From: DASUAS01 sp963809795
GTDB lineage: Bacteria > Actinomycetota > Acidimicrobiia > IMCC26256 > DASPTH01
Direction of reading: 5' to 3'
Assembly: GCA_963809795.1 (NCBI GenBank)
Contig: CAWELN010000014.1
Location: forward strand, 62,001-126,000
DNA: 64,000 nt
Numbering within the stretch: the stretch's first letter is position 1; the number at the start of each line of letters is the position of its first letter. Below the pieces are notes generated by a model, which ran no database searches, was not told where the DNA came from, and worked only from the letters and a program-made list of their open reading frames with translations. Position numbers and translations under genes: made by a program. Below are positions 43,887 through 52,122 of this stretch, piece after piece.

Positions 43887-43905
43887 TCGGAAATCACACT
43901 CTTGC
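43887..43905 (-). promoter_or_regulatory. Operator-like element C
   Basis: Minus strand GCAAGAGTGTGATTTCCGA, preceded by CGGTTG. It is nearly the same as the element before the P450 (GCGAGAGTGTGGTTCTCGC, preceded by CCGTT). It stands 17 nt before the small ORF that leads the aldolase-TauD operon. Confidence 0.45.
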
Positions 43906-43958
43906 CAACCGGGAAGCAGGCTATCGCTGCCGGCGCCTCGCGTCGACGGGCCGCGCCG

Positions 43959-45227
43959 TCAGCGGTGGAAGACGACGGGCATGGTCTTGATGCCGGGGGT
44001 CATGTGCTGGCGGGTCCGGGTCGGGGGGCCGACGATCTCGTAGTTCGGGAACCGCGACAGGAGCTCGGCGAGCACGATCTTGGCCTCGCGCCGCGCCAGG
44101 CTGGCGCCGAGGCAGAAGTGCTCGGCGAAGCCGAAGGCCACGTGGGCGGGGTCCGGTGCGCGCGTCACGTCGAAGTCGTCCGCCCGCTCCCACACCTCCT
44201 CGTCGCGGTTGGCCGCCGGGTAGAGCAGGCACAGGAAGTCGCCCTTGGCGATGTGCTGCCCGCGGATCTCGGTGTCGTCGAGCGCGGTGCGGCACATGTG
44301 CGTGACCGGGGTGAGGTAGCGGAGGAGCTCCTCCACCGCCCCCGGGATCAGGTCCGGCGACTCGACGAGGAGCCGGCGTTGGTCGGGCAGCTCGGCGAGC
44401 AGCTGACCGGCGCCCGCGAGCAGGCCGCGGGTGGTCTCGTTGCCCGCGATCAGCAGGATCTGCGCGGTGGCGAGCTGCTCGTCGATGCTGAGCGGCTGGC
44501 CGTGCCACTCGGCCTGGGCGAGCTTGGTGAGCAGGTCGTCACGCGGGTGGGCGACTCGGTCCTGCAGCTGCTCGGTGAAGTACTCGCGGAACGCGATGAT
44601 CTCGTTGATGCGGTCCTCCACCTGACCCATCGCCGACTCGTCCGACATCTCGATGAAGGCGTCCGACCACACGCGGAACGTGTCGAGATCCTCGATCGGC
44701 ACGCCGAGCATCAGCGCGATCATGATCATCGGCAACGGCGCGGCGACGGTGTCGACGAAGTCGACCTCGACCTCGTCCGGGATCTGGTCGAACAGGTCCG
44801 CGGCGATCCGCTTCACCTGGTCCTCGAGCTCCCCGATCGCCCGGGGGGTGAAGGCGTGGCTGGCGATCTTGCGGAGGAAGGTGTGGCGCTCGCCGTCGGC
44901 CATCACGAGGTTGTCGGTGTGCAGCGGACCGAGCGCCTCGATCTTGCGCAGCTCGGCACGCCGAGGGAGCCCCCGCGGGTCGGTGCTGGGCTCGCCGTCG
45001 TCCTGCACGCCGGCCGCGGCGACGTAGATGTGGTACGCACTCCCGAACCGGGCCGGGGTCTTCGACACCGAGCGCACGTCGTCGTACTTCGAGATCGCCC
45101 AGAGGCCGTCGCGCTCGGACCAGTACACCGGCGCTTCGCGCCGGAGGCGCGCGTACACGTCGTGCGGGTACGACATGAACCAGCTGGCCTCCATGAGGCG
45201 GACCTGGTCGTCGAGCGTTGCGCTCAT
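43959..45227 (-). CDS. Cytochrome P450
   Basis: A 422-aa soluble bacterial P450. The oxygen-activation helix has AGNETT (261-266), the K-helix ExxR is E300-R303, and the heme loop FGFAEHFCLG has the ligand Cys372. The long N-terminal meander fits CYP families used by actinobacteria on terpenoids, steroids or alkyl chains, but the family number cannot be read by eye. ATG 45227 is preceded by GAGGAG. It hydroxylates an unactivated carbon, needing ferredoxin and reductase not found in this window. Site B lies 40 nt upstream. Confidence 0.88.
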   Translation of the reverse strand: MSATLDDQVRLMEASWFMSYPHDVYARLRREAPVYWSERDGLWAISKYDDVRSVSKTPARFGSAYHIYVAAAGVQDDGEPSTDPRGLPRRAELRKIEALGPLHTDNLVMADGERHTFLRKIASHAFTPRAIGELEDQVKRIAADLFDQIPDEVEVDFVDTVAAPLPMIMIALMLGVPIEDLDTFRVWSDAFIEMSDESAMGQVEDRINEIIAFREYFTEQLQDRVAHPRDDLLTKLAQAEWHGQPLSIDEQLATAQILLIAGNETTRGLLAGAGQLLAELPDQRRLLVESPDLIPGAVEELLRYLTPVTHMCRTALDDTEIRGQHIAKGDFLCLLYPAANRDEEVWERADDFDVTRAPDPAHVAFGFAEHFCLGASLARREAKIVLAELLSRFPNYEIVGPPTRTRQHMTPGIKTMPVVFHR

Positions 45228-45267
45228 CTGGTGCTCCTCGTCCGCTCGGCGAACGCGATGCTCAATG

Positions 45268-45286
45268 GCGAGAACCACACTCTCGC
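45268..45286 (-). promoter_or_regulatory. Operator-like element B
   Basis: GCGAGA-ACCACAC-TCTCGC (plus strand) is a perfect 6-bp inverted repeat around a 7-nt spacer, 40 nt upstream of the P450 start. It is the most symmetrical member of the group A-E and the best candidate binding site for the TetR protein encoded next door (45345-46025). Confidence 0.55.
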
Positions 45287-45344
45287 AACGGGAGGGAACC
45301 CTAGCCGCCGTCGTCGCGTTCGGCGGCGGGTCGGCCGGGCCGGC

Positions 45345-46025
45345 TCAGGCCTGGCGGCGGAGACCGCCCAGGCAGAACGCCCACACGTCGTCGGGCGACT
45401 CGTGGCCGGTGTGCAGGATCGTCGTCTGCACCGCGGCGTTGCCGGTGTGCAGGAGGATCTCGGCCAGCCGCCGGCTCCCGATGTCGTCACGCACCTGGCC
45501 CGACGCGATGCCGCGCTCCACCGCCGCGAGCAGGACCTGGAGCTGCGGCTCGAGCGCGTGCGCGAGATCGGCGGGACGGGTCGACGAGAGGGTCATGTTG
45601 TAGACCGCGAGGGCCCGGACCACGTCGGGGCTGAGCTTGCCGACCCACAGGCTGGTGAGGAAGTCGCGGATCTGGTCCACGGGGTCGTCGTGCTTCGCCA
45701 TGCGGTCGCGTTGCCACTCGGCCGCGGCGGCGACGTACTCCTCGAACAGCGCGAGCAGGAGGTCGTCCTTGCTCGCGAACGTCTGGTAGAAGCTGCGGAG
45801 GGAGAGCTTCGACCGGTCGACGACGTCCTGCACCGTGAAGTTGAGCGCGCCGGTCTCGTCGAGCAGCGCCATGGCGGCCTTGACGAAGCCGTTGCTCTTG
45901 TCGAGGGCGCGCCGCTTGGCCTCGACGAGCGAACGGTCGAGCGCCCGCTGCTGCCAGCCGCTGAGCCGCTCCTGGTCGTCGGTCGACGTCGGCTTCGCCG
46001 TGGGCTTGGGGGCGGCCTTCGCCAT
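45345..46025 (-). CDS. TetR family transcriptional regulator
   Basis: 226 aa. A lysine/proline-rich N-terminal tail of about 20 residues is followed by the HTH (about 64-90, VQDVVDRSKLSLRSFYQTF) and a helical ligand domain. Of two start codons, ATG 46025 is preferred because AGAAGG lies 9 nt before it. ATG 46034 would abut that site. It lies between the P450 gene (same strand, downstream) and a divergent SDR. Operator-like sites flank it (B at 45268, D at 46068), so autoregulation and control of the P450 and the aldolase operon are likely. Confidence 0.83.
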   Translation of the reverse strand: MAKAAPKPTAKPTSTDDQERLSGWQQRALDRSLVEAKRRALDKSNGFVKAAMALLDETGALNFTVQDVVDRSKLSLRSFYQTFASKDDLLLALFEEYVAAAAEWQRDRMAKHDDPVDQIRDFLTSLWVGKLSPDVVRALAVYNMTLSSTRPADLAHALEPQLQVLLAAVERGIASGQVRDDIGSRRLAEILLHTGNAAVQTTILHTGHESPDDVWAFCLGGLRRQA

Positions 46026-46067
46026 CGCGGACATCCTTCTCTCGCCGCACCCTGAACGTTTTCGGGC

Positions 46068-46086
46068 TGCGGAACGCGACTCTAGC
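46068..46086 (-). promoter_or_regulatory. Operator-like element D
   Basis: Minus strand GCTAGAGTCGCGTTCCGCA, in the divergent gap between the TetR and SDR genes. It shares C-AGAGT----GTTC with site B but is less symmetrical. Confidence 0.35.
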
Positions 46087-46166
46087 GGTGGCGCGAGCAC
46101 GCTTCCGAGGGCGCGGAAACCGGAGCCGGCGAGTGCGTCCATGCCCGTTCGACGAGTCGGCGTGCG

Positions 46167-46172
46167 TAGTCT
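46167..46172 (+). promoter_or_regulatory. -10 box, probable leaderless promoter
   Basis: TAGTCT lies 8 nt before ATG 46181 with no ribosome site between. It serves the SDR gene. Confidence 0.4.
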
Positions 46173-46180
46173 CCGCGGCC

Positions 46181-47023
46181 ATGGATCCTCTGACCTTCGA
46201 CGGCCGGGTCGCCGTCATCACCGGTGCGGGAGGCGGACTCGGGCGGAGCCACGCGCTCGAGTTGGCGCGGCGGGGCGCGCACGTGGTGGTCAACGACCTC
46301 GGAGGCGCGGTCGACGGGACGGGCGGATCGGCCTCAGCGGCCGAGCAGGTCGTCGCCGAGATCCGCGCCGCCGGGGGCGAGGCGATCGCCAACACCGACT
46401 CCGTGGCGACGCCGGACGGCGGGGCGGCGATCGTGGAGTGCGCGCTCGACACGTTCGGGCGCGTCGACATCGTCGTGAACAACGCGGGAATCCTCCGCGA
46501 CGCGGCGTTCAAGAACGTCACCCCGGCGCTGCTCGACGCCGTGATCGACGTGCACCTCAAAGGGGCGTTCAACGTCCTCCGCACCGCCTGGCCCCACCTG
46601 CGCGAGCAGAATTACGGCCGCGTCGTCAACACCAGCTCCGGGTCGGGCCTGTTCGGCAACTTCGGCCAGTCGAACTACGGCGCGGCGAAGGCCGGGCTCA
46701 TGGGGCTGACCCGGGTCCTGTCGATCGAAGGAGCCCGCAACAACGTCATGGCGAACGCGATCGCACCGATCGCGCACACCCGTATGACCGAGGGACAGAT
46801 CGACGAATCGATGGCGCCGGAGCTGATCTCGCCGCTCGTGGCCTACCTGTGCCACGCGTCGTGCGCGGTCACGGGTCAGGCGTACTCGGTCGGCGGCGGA
46901 CGGGTGTCGCGTGTGTTCCTGGGCATGACGACCGGCGTCACCGACTCCGCGCTGACCGCGGAGACGGTCGCCGACCGCATCGACGAGATCGACGACACGC
47001 GCGAGTTCGTCATCCGCTGGTGA
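46181..47023 (+). CDS. SDR, 17beta-HSD4/MFE-2-like (3R)-hydroxyacyl-CoA dehydrogenase
   Basis: 280 aa. The N-terminus TGAGGGLGRSHALELARRGA with VVNDLGGAVDGTGGSASAA (about 33-51) and IANTDSVAT is the hallmark of the peroxisomal multifunctional enzyme type 2 / 17beta-HSD4 group of SDRs. NNAGILRD lies at about 98 and the catalytic YGAAKAG at about 166. These enzymes oxidise (3R)-hydroxyacyl-CoA of long, branched or steroid side chains. They pair with MaoC-type hydratases such as those at 55847-56754. The start ATG 46181 follows a -10 box by 8 nt. The tail overlaps the convergent ligase by 14 bp. Confidence 0.83.
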   Translation: MDPLTFDGRVAVITGAGGGLGRSHALELARRGAHVVVNDLGGAVDGTGGSASAAEQVVAEIRAAGGEAIANTDSVATPDGGAAIVECALDTFGRVDIVVNNAGILRDAAFKNVTPALLDAVIDVHLKGAFNVLRTAWPHLREQNYGRVVNTSSGSGLFGNFGQSNYGAAKAGLMGLTRVLSIEGARNNVMANAIAPIAHTRMTEGQIDESMAPELISPLVAYLCHASCAVTGQAYSVGGGRVSRVFLGMTTGVTDSALTAETVADRIDEIDDTREFVIRW

Positions 47024-48587
47024 GGCGAGCGGCCACCGATCGCGGGCGGCCCGCCCCGCGCGCCTCGAGCAGCGTGCGCTGCACCTTGCCCGAGGCGGTC
47101 TCCGGGAACAGCTCGTCCCAGACCACGAGCTCCTCGGGGATCTTCCACTTCGCGGCGCCGGCCGCGACCAGACCGTCGACCATCGCGTCGAACGGCAGCT
47201 CGGTGCCCGCACGCAGGCGAACGGCCATCGCCAAGCGCTCGCCCGTGGTGTCGTCGGCCACGCCGTAGCCCGCGCACTGCTCCACCCCCGGCAGCCGCGC
47301 GACCATCCCGTCGATCTCGCTGATCGGGATCTTGAGCCCGTTGCGGATCACGATGTCCTTGATCCGGCCCGAGATGCGCAGCCGGCCGTCGCGCAGCTCG
47401 GCGAGGTCGCCCGTGCAGAACCAGTCGTCGTCGAACGCGCCGGCGTCGTCCTCCCGATCCACGTAGCCGAGGAAGAGATGCGCGCCGCCGATGCAACACT
47501 CGGCCGGGTCCAGTCGGGACCCGATGCGCACCTCGACGCCGGACAGTGGCCGGCCGTCGTCGGCGAGCCGGACCGCCTCCGGTTCGTCGCGGGTCCCCGA
47601 GGTGCTGAGCGGCGCCTCGGACGACCCGTAGGCGCGGAGGACGACGATCCCGTACTCGTGCTCGGCGCGCGTCAGGATGCGCGGGTCGAGCATGGACCCG
47701 CCGAGGTACACGGTGGTGAGGGGCAGGTCGGTGACGCCGCGCGCCGACGCCTCGTTCATGACCCGATCGAGGAGCAGGTCCGGACCACCGAAGAACGTGG
47801 CGCCCGTCTCCACCAGGAAGTCGAAGGTGGCGGCGTCGTCGAACCGGTGCTCGAGCGTGAGCTGCGCGCCGAGGAGCGGGACGACGGTGATCGCCTGCAG
47901 CATCCCCGTCACCGACGCCAACGGGCTGATCACGAACAGGTTGTCGGCCACGGTGAGCGCCGCGGCGTCGACGTAGTTGCGCGTCGCCACCAGCATCGTG
48001 TTCAGCGAGTGCACCACGCCCTTGGGGCGCGACGTCGTGCCCGACGTGAAGATCACCATCGACGGCTCGTCGGGATCCCGCGGCGAGGGAGGCGCCCGCA
48101 TCACCGGCTCGGCGTCCCCGATGGTGGCCATGGGCGCCCAGCGCGTCGGCCCGCGGTCGTCGCCGTCGGCCGGGACCAGCGCGTCGGGTGCGAGCGTGAG
48201 CGACGGCTCGGTCATGGACACGATGTCGCGGACCTGCGCGCTCCCCGCGGTGGTCGGCGCGACCATCACCAGCGCGCCGGCGCGCAGCCCGGCGTGGATG
48301 GCGACGACGGACGTGACGTCGTTGCCCACGAGCAGCAGCAGCGCGTCGCCGGCCGCGACTCCCTGCGAGCCGAGCGCGGCGACCCCACCGTCGACCGCGG
48401 CGTCGAGGTCGCCGTACCGGAGCGACCGCTCGCGCCCCACGACCGCGACGTGGTGCGGGTCCCGTCCCGCGGCGCCGCGCACGAGGTCCACCGCTTCCGT
48501 CCCCCAGTCGCCGGTGGCGCGGAACCGGCCCGCCCGGGCCGCCGCCCGCGCCCGCGCGCCGGCGGTGAGGTCGGGTGTGCGCACCAC
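47010..48587 (-). CDS. Acyl-CoA ligase-like ANL enzyme
   Basis: 525 aa. Motifs: FTSGTTSRPKGVVHS (about 180), RAYGSSEAPLSTSG (about 320), CTGDLAELRDGRL (about 400), SGRIKDIVIRNGLKI (about 412) and the intact lysine motif ASGKVQRTLL (about 505). The first 25 residues are Arg/Ala-rich. Start is one of two consecutive GTG codons (48587, 48584), with no clear ribosome site, so the N-terminus is uncertain. It is divergent from the ligase at 48668 across an 80-bp gap, giving two ligases under one control region. Confidence 0.8.
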   Translation of the reverse strand: MVRTPDLTAGARARAAARAGRFRATGDWGTEAVDLVRGAAGRDPHHVAVVGRERSLRYGDLDAAVDGGVAALGSQGVAAGDALLLLVGNDVTSVVAIHAGLRAGALVMVAPTTAGSAQVRDIVSMTEPSLTLAPDALVPADGDDRGPTRWAPMATIGDAEPVMRAPPSPRDPDEPSMVIFTSGTTSRPKGVVHSLNTMLVATRNYVDAAALTVADNLFVISPLASVTGMLQAITVVPLLGAQLTLEHRFDDAATFDFLVETGATFFGGPDLLLDRVMNEASARGVTDLPLTTVYLGGSMLDPRILTRAEHEYGIVVLRAYGSSEAPLSTSGTRDEPEAVRLADDGRPLSGVEVRIGSRLDPAECCIGGAHLFLGYVDREDDAGAFDDDWFCTGDLAELRDGRLRISGRIKDIVIRNGLKIPISEIDGMVARLPGVEQCAGYGVADDTTGERLAMAVRLRAGTELPFDAMVDGLVAAGAAKWKIPEELVVWDELFPETASGKVQRTLLEARGAGRPRSVAARLTSG

Positions 48588-48652
48588 TCGTGTCGCGCTC
48601 CTTCGTCGTCGCAGTGCGTGAGAGCGTGGCCCTTGGATTCGGAGAAGCATGT

Positions 48653-48658
48653 TACGGT
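48653..48658 (+). promoter_or_regulatory. -10 box, probable leaderless promoter
   Basis: TACGGT lies 9 nt before GTG 48668. A TTGGAT (48633-48638) is present but only 14 nt upstream, short for a -35. It would serve the CoA ligase. Confidence 0.35.
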
Positions 48659-48667
48659 CCCGAGCTC

Positions 48668-50233
48668 GTGGAGGCGCTCCCGTCGTACCCGCCGACCGTG
48701 TGGGCGCTGGTCGAACAGGCCGCGGCCCAGTGGCCCGACCACGTGCTGCTCGCCGACGACCACGGCCGCTCCCTGACCGGTCGCCGGCTCCACGACACCG
48801 CGCTCGCGGTCGCCGCCGATCTCGGCACGCACGGCATCCGGCCCGGCACCGTCGTCTCGTGGCAGCTGCCCACGACCCTGGAGACGATGGTGGTGAAGGT
48901 CGCGCTGGCCCGCCTCGGCGCGGTGCAGAACCCGTTGATCCCGATCCTGCGCGAGCGCGAGGTCGGGTTCATCACCCGCCAGGTGGGCACCGAGGTGATG
49001 ATCACCACGGAGCAGTGGCGCGGGTTCGGCCACGGCGCGCTGGCGCGCGAGTTGGCGGCCGACCAGGGCTTCTCCGTGATCCTCACCGATCTCGACACCG
49101 ACCCGGCGTCGGTCGGCAACCGCCTGCGGCTCGAGCAGGGTGACCCGGCGTCACTCGGTCCTCCGCCGAGCGTCGACGAATCGCCGGTGCGATGGATCTA
49201 CACGTCGTCGGGCACGACCGCCGACCCGAAGGGCATCCGCCACACCGACCGCTCGGTCATGCACAGCGCCACGGGACCCGCGTACGCCATGGCGGCGTCA
49301 CCCGACGACGTCAACCCGATCGCCATCCCCATCTCGCACATCGGCGGGCTCACCATGCTCACCGCGTCGATCGTGACCGGCATGCGCCTCGTCCTGTTCG
49401 AGTCCTTCGATCCCGCCACGACCCCCGAACGCATGGCCGGGCACGGCCCCACCCTCCTCGGGAGTGCGGTGCCGTTCTTCCTCGCGTACTTCGACGCGCA
49501 ACGGCGTCACGGCGACTCGCCGCTGTTCCCGCGGTTGCGGGCGCTGACCGCGGGCGGCGCACCGACGCCGGCCGAGGTCAACCGCATGGCGCGCGAGGTT
49601 CTCGGCGTGCACGGCATCACCAGCTCGTGGGGCCTCACCGAGTTCCCCGTCGCCACGTATCCCTCGCCCGACGCACCCGTCGCAGTCCTCGACCACACCA
49701 CCGGGCCCACGGTCGCCGGCGTGGAGGTGCGCACCGTCGGCACCGACGGGCAGGTGTGCGCGACCGGGGAGGAGGGTGAGCTACGTCTGCAGGGTCCGCA
49801 GTGCTTCCTCGGTTATGTCGATGCCTCGCTCGACGACGACGCGTTCGACGCCGACGGCTGGTTCCGCACCGGCGATCTCGGCGTGCTCGACGCCGACGGC
49901 AACGTGAGCGTGACCGGGCGGATCAAGGACATCATCATCCGCAACGCCGAGAACATCTCGGCGCTCGAGGTCGAGGAGGCGCTCTACCGGCACCCTGCCG
50001 TCGTCGACGTGGCGGTCGTGGCGGCACCCGACGCCCGCACCGGTGAACGGCTGTGCGCCTTCGTCGTACCCGCGCCCGGCGCGACGCTCTCGCTCACCTC
50101 GCTCGCCGACCACTGCCGGACCCTCGGGTTGGCGGTGCAGAAGTGCCCCGAGCAGCTCGAGCTCGTCGATTCGCTCCCGCGCAACTCGTTCGGCAAGGTG
50201 CTCAAGCAGGACCTGCGGGCGCGCGTCGCCTGA
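48668..50233 (+). CDS. Acyl-CoA ligase (paralogue of 4038-5574)
   Basis: 521 aa. Motifs: TSSGTTADPKGIRH (about 178), SSWGLTEFPVAT (about 318), RTGDLGVLDADGNV (about 400), GRIKDIIIRNAENISALEVEE (given as location, about 417) and the intact A10 lysine in NSFGKVLKQDL (about 510). Shared runs with the gene at 4038 include GAVQNP(I/L)(V/I)PI(M/L)REREV and the HIGG segment, so the two derive from one ancestor. GTG 48668 was chosen because the alignment with the paralogue begins there and a -10 box precedes it. The convergent TetR gene ends 9 nt away. Confidence 0.85.
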   Translation: MEALPSYPPTVWALVEQAAAQWPDHVLLADDHGRSLTGRRLHDTALAVAADLGTHGIRPGTVVSWQLPTTLETMVVKVALARLGAVQNPLIPILREREVGFITRQVGTEVMITTEQWRGFGHGALARELAADQGFSVILTDLDTDPASVGNRLRLEQGDPASLGPPPSVDESPVRWIYTSSGTTADPKGIRHTDRSVMHSATGPAYAMAASPDDVNPIAIPISHIGGLTMLTASIVTGMRLVLFESFDPATTPERMAGHGPTLLGSAVPFFLAYFDAQRRHGDSPLFPRLRALTAGGAPTPAEVNRMAREVLGVHGITSSWGLTEFPVATYPSPDAPVAVLDHTTGPTVAGVEVRTVGTDGQVCATGEEGELRLQGPQCFLGYVDASLDDDAFDADGWFRTGDLGVLDADGNVSVTGRIKDIIIRNAENISALEVEEALYRHPAVVDVAVVAAPDARTGERLCAFVVPAPGATLSLTSLADHCRTLGLAVQKCPEQLELVDSLPRNSFGKVLKQDLRARVA

Positions 50234-50242
50234 CTGCTCGCC

Positions 50243-50842
50243 TCACGGTGCGACGACGAGTCGCGGCAGCAGCCGGAACTCCTCGTCGACGAGATCCCCG
50301 AGCTCGCGCGTCGGCGGACCGTCGAGCCAACGCCGGAGCGCGCGCTGGTAGAGCACGAGCGCGACCGCGGCGAGGGTCGCGGCATCGGCATCGGGCTCGG
50401 CCGCGCCCCGGCGACGTGCGATCGCGCCGGCGATGGTGCGGGCGTGGTCGGTGAAGTGCTCCTGCTCGCGACCCAGGAGCACCGGCGAGGACTCGACCGC
50501 GGCGCGGTACGTCTGGATGCGCTCGCGCAGCGCCGCGAAGCCCGCTGCCAGCGCGACGAAGGTCGCCCGCAACGCCTCGTAGTCGCTCTGCGTCGACGGT
50601 CGCTCGAGGTAGGCCGACGCGAAGGAGCGCATGAAGCCGTAGTCACGGTGGAAGACCACCGACTCCTTGGTGGGGAAGTACCGGAAGAAGGTGCGCGGCG
50701 AGACCCCGGCGTCCTCGGCGATGCGGTCGGTGGGGGTGGCGTCGAACCCGTCGCGGGCGAACCGCGAGAGCGCGGCGTCGATCAGGGCCTCCCGGCTCCG
50801 CGCCGCACTGACCGCGCGGGGCGTGACCGGGTTCTGGACCAT
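50243..50842 (-). CDS. TetR family transcriptional regulator
   Basis: 199 aa. The HTH lies at about residues 36-60 (TDRIAEDAGVSPRTFFRYFPTK), followed by a helical domain with RTFF typical of this TetR subgroup. ATG 50842 lies 6 nt after a TACCAT box (minus strand), so the mRNA is probably leaderless. A perfect 16-bp palindrome (50862-50877) stands between it and the divergent amidohydrolase gene. It is the obvious operator for repressing both. The ligand is unknown. Confidence 0.86.
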   Translation of the reverse strand: MVQNPVTPRAVSAARSREALIDAALSRFARDGFDATPTDRIAEDAGVSPRTFFRYFPTKESVVFHRDYGFMRSFASAYLERPSTQSDYEALRATFVALAAGFAALRERIQTYRAAVESSPVLLGREQEHFTDHARTIAGAIARRRGAAEPDADAATLAAVALVLYQRALRRWLDGPPTRELGDLVDEEFRLLPRLVVAP

Positions 50843-50848
50843 GGCGGC

Positions 50849-50854
50849 ATGGTA
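50849..50854 (-). promoter_or_regulatory. -10 box of the tetR promoter
   Basis: Minus strand TACCAT, 6 nt before ATG 50842. The palindrome at 50862-50877 lies just upstream, between -10 and -35 for this promoter, so binding there would shut it off. Confidence 0.45.
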
Positions 50855-50861
50855 CTGTTCG

Positions 50862-50877
50862 TGACAGTCGACTGTCA
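50862..50877. promoter_or_regulatory. Perfect palindromic TetR operator
   Basis: TGACAGTCGACTGTCA is a perfect 16-bp palindrome in the 77-bp divergent gap between the TetR (50842) and amidohydrolase (50920) genes. Size and position are typical of a TetR-dimer site. No second copy was noticed in the window. Confidence 0.65.
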
Positions 50878-50919
50878 GGGAACCTGAGGTACGGCAACGA
50901 ACGGCACGGAGGCGCCCGG

Positions 50920-52116
50920 ATGTCTGCCCGGCTCGGATACGACGTCTGGGACGCCGACAACCACCTGTACGAGGCGGTCGACGCGTACACCCGTCACCTC
51001 CCGAAGCGCTACGAAGGCGCGATCCGCTTCGTCGACGTCAACGGTCGCGACAAGCTCGAGATCCTCGGCAAGGTCAGCGAGACCATCCCCAACCCCACCT
51101 ACGTGGTGATCCCGACACCGGGCGCGTGGACCGAGTACTTCCGCGGGAACAACCCGGAGGGCAAGAGCCTGCGCGAGCTCGCGCAGCCGATCCGCTGCCC
51201 CGAGGAGTTCCGGCGCCCCGACCTCCGTCTGCGGCTCATGGACGAGCAGGGCGTCGACGGCTGCGTGCTCTTCCCCACGACCGCGGGGTTGCTCGAGGAG
51301 CACATGAAGGCCGATGTCGAGCTCACGCATGCGGTCGTGCACGCCTACAACGAGTGGCTGCTCGAAGACTGGACCTTCGACTACGAGGGGCGCATCATCC
51401 CCACCCCCGTCGTCACGCTGCCGCACGTCGACCAGGCCGTCGCCGAGCTCGAGTGGTGCCTCGACCGCGGCGCCAAGACGGTGCTCATCCGCCCCGCGCC
51501 GGTGCCCCGACCCGACGGTTCCTCGCTGTCGCCCGCGCTCGCGGAGTTCGACCCGTTCTGGCGGTTGTGCGAGGACGCCGGCATCCCGGTGATGATGCAC
51601 AACGCCGACTCCGGCTACGACCGGTACGCCACCGACTGGGAGCCGGGAAGGGACGAGTTCCAGGGCTTCGATCAGACCCTGTTCCGCGCCTTCCTCTACG
51701 AGGAGAGCCGCCACATCTTCGACACCTTGGCCGCCTTTGTCGCCCACGGACTGTTCCAACGGTTCCCCCGCCTGCGCGTGGGCGTCGTCGAGAACGGCGG
51801 CGCGTGGGTGCCCCGCCTGCTCGACTGCTTCGACCGCGTGCACAAGAAGATGCCGGGTCGCTTCGACGAGCACCCGAGTGACACGTTGCGCCGCCACGTG
51901 TGGATCAACCCGTTCCACGAGGACGACATGCGCTACCTCGTCGACGCGCTCGGCGCCGACCGCGTGCTGTTCGGCTCCGACTTCCCCCACCCCGAAGGGC
52001 TGGGCGACCCGCTCGAGTTCGTCGGCGAGCTCACCGACCTCCCGCGCCCGGTCGTCGAGCAGGTGATGGGCGGGAACCTCAAGGAGCTGCTGGCCCTCGA
52101 CACCGCCGGGCGCTGA
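50920..52116 (+). CDS. Amidohydrolase family protein
   Basis: A 398-aa amidohydrolase_2 TIM barrel. Metal motifs are WDADNHLYE (about 10), MMHNADSGYD (about 226) and GSDFPHPEG (about 350), and the region ENGGAWVPRLLDCFD (about 290) is typical. ATG 50920 has GGAGG upstream. It is controlled, by position, by the divergent TetR through the palindrome at 50862. It is close to the protein at 30952 in motif style. It probably hydrolyses or decarboxylates a ring intermediate. It ends 6 nt from the convergent dehydrogenase. Confidence 0.83.
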   Translation: MSARLGYDVWDADNHLYEAVDAYTRHLPKRYEGAIRFVDVNGRDKLEILGKVSETIPNPTYVVIPTPGAWTEYFRGNNPEGKSLRELAQPIRCPEEFRRPDLRLRLMDEQGVDGCVLFPTTAGLLEEHMKADVELTHAVVHAYNEWLLEDWTFDYEGRIIPTPVVTLPHVDQAVAELEWCLDRGAKTVLIRPAPVPRPDGSSLSPALAEFDPFWRLCEDAGIPVMMHNADSGYDRYATDWEPGRDEFQGFDQTLFRAFLYEESRHIFDTLAAFVAHGLFQRFPRLRVGVVENGGAWVPRLLDCFDRVHKKMPGRFDEHPSDTLRRHVWINPFHEDDMRYLVDALGADRVLFGSDFPHPEGLGDPLEFVGELTDLPRPVVEQVMGGNLKELLALDTAGR

Positions 52117-52122
52117 ACGCGC

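Noticed and set aside
42003..46055. An uninterrupted 1350-codon plus-strand frame
   Set aside because: It is the antisense shadow of the aldolase-TauD, P450 and TetR genes. The Val/Glu/Arg/His-rich composition has no domain and is typical of GC-rich opposite-strand frames.
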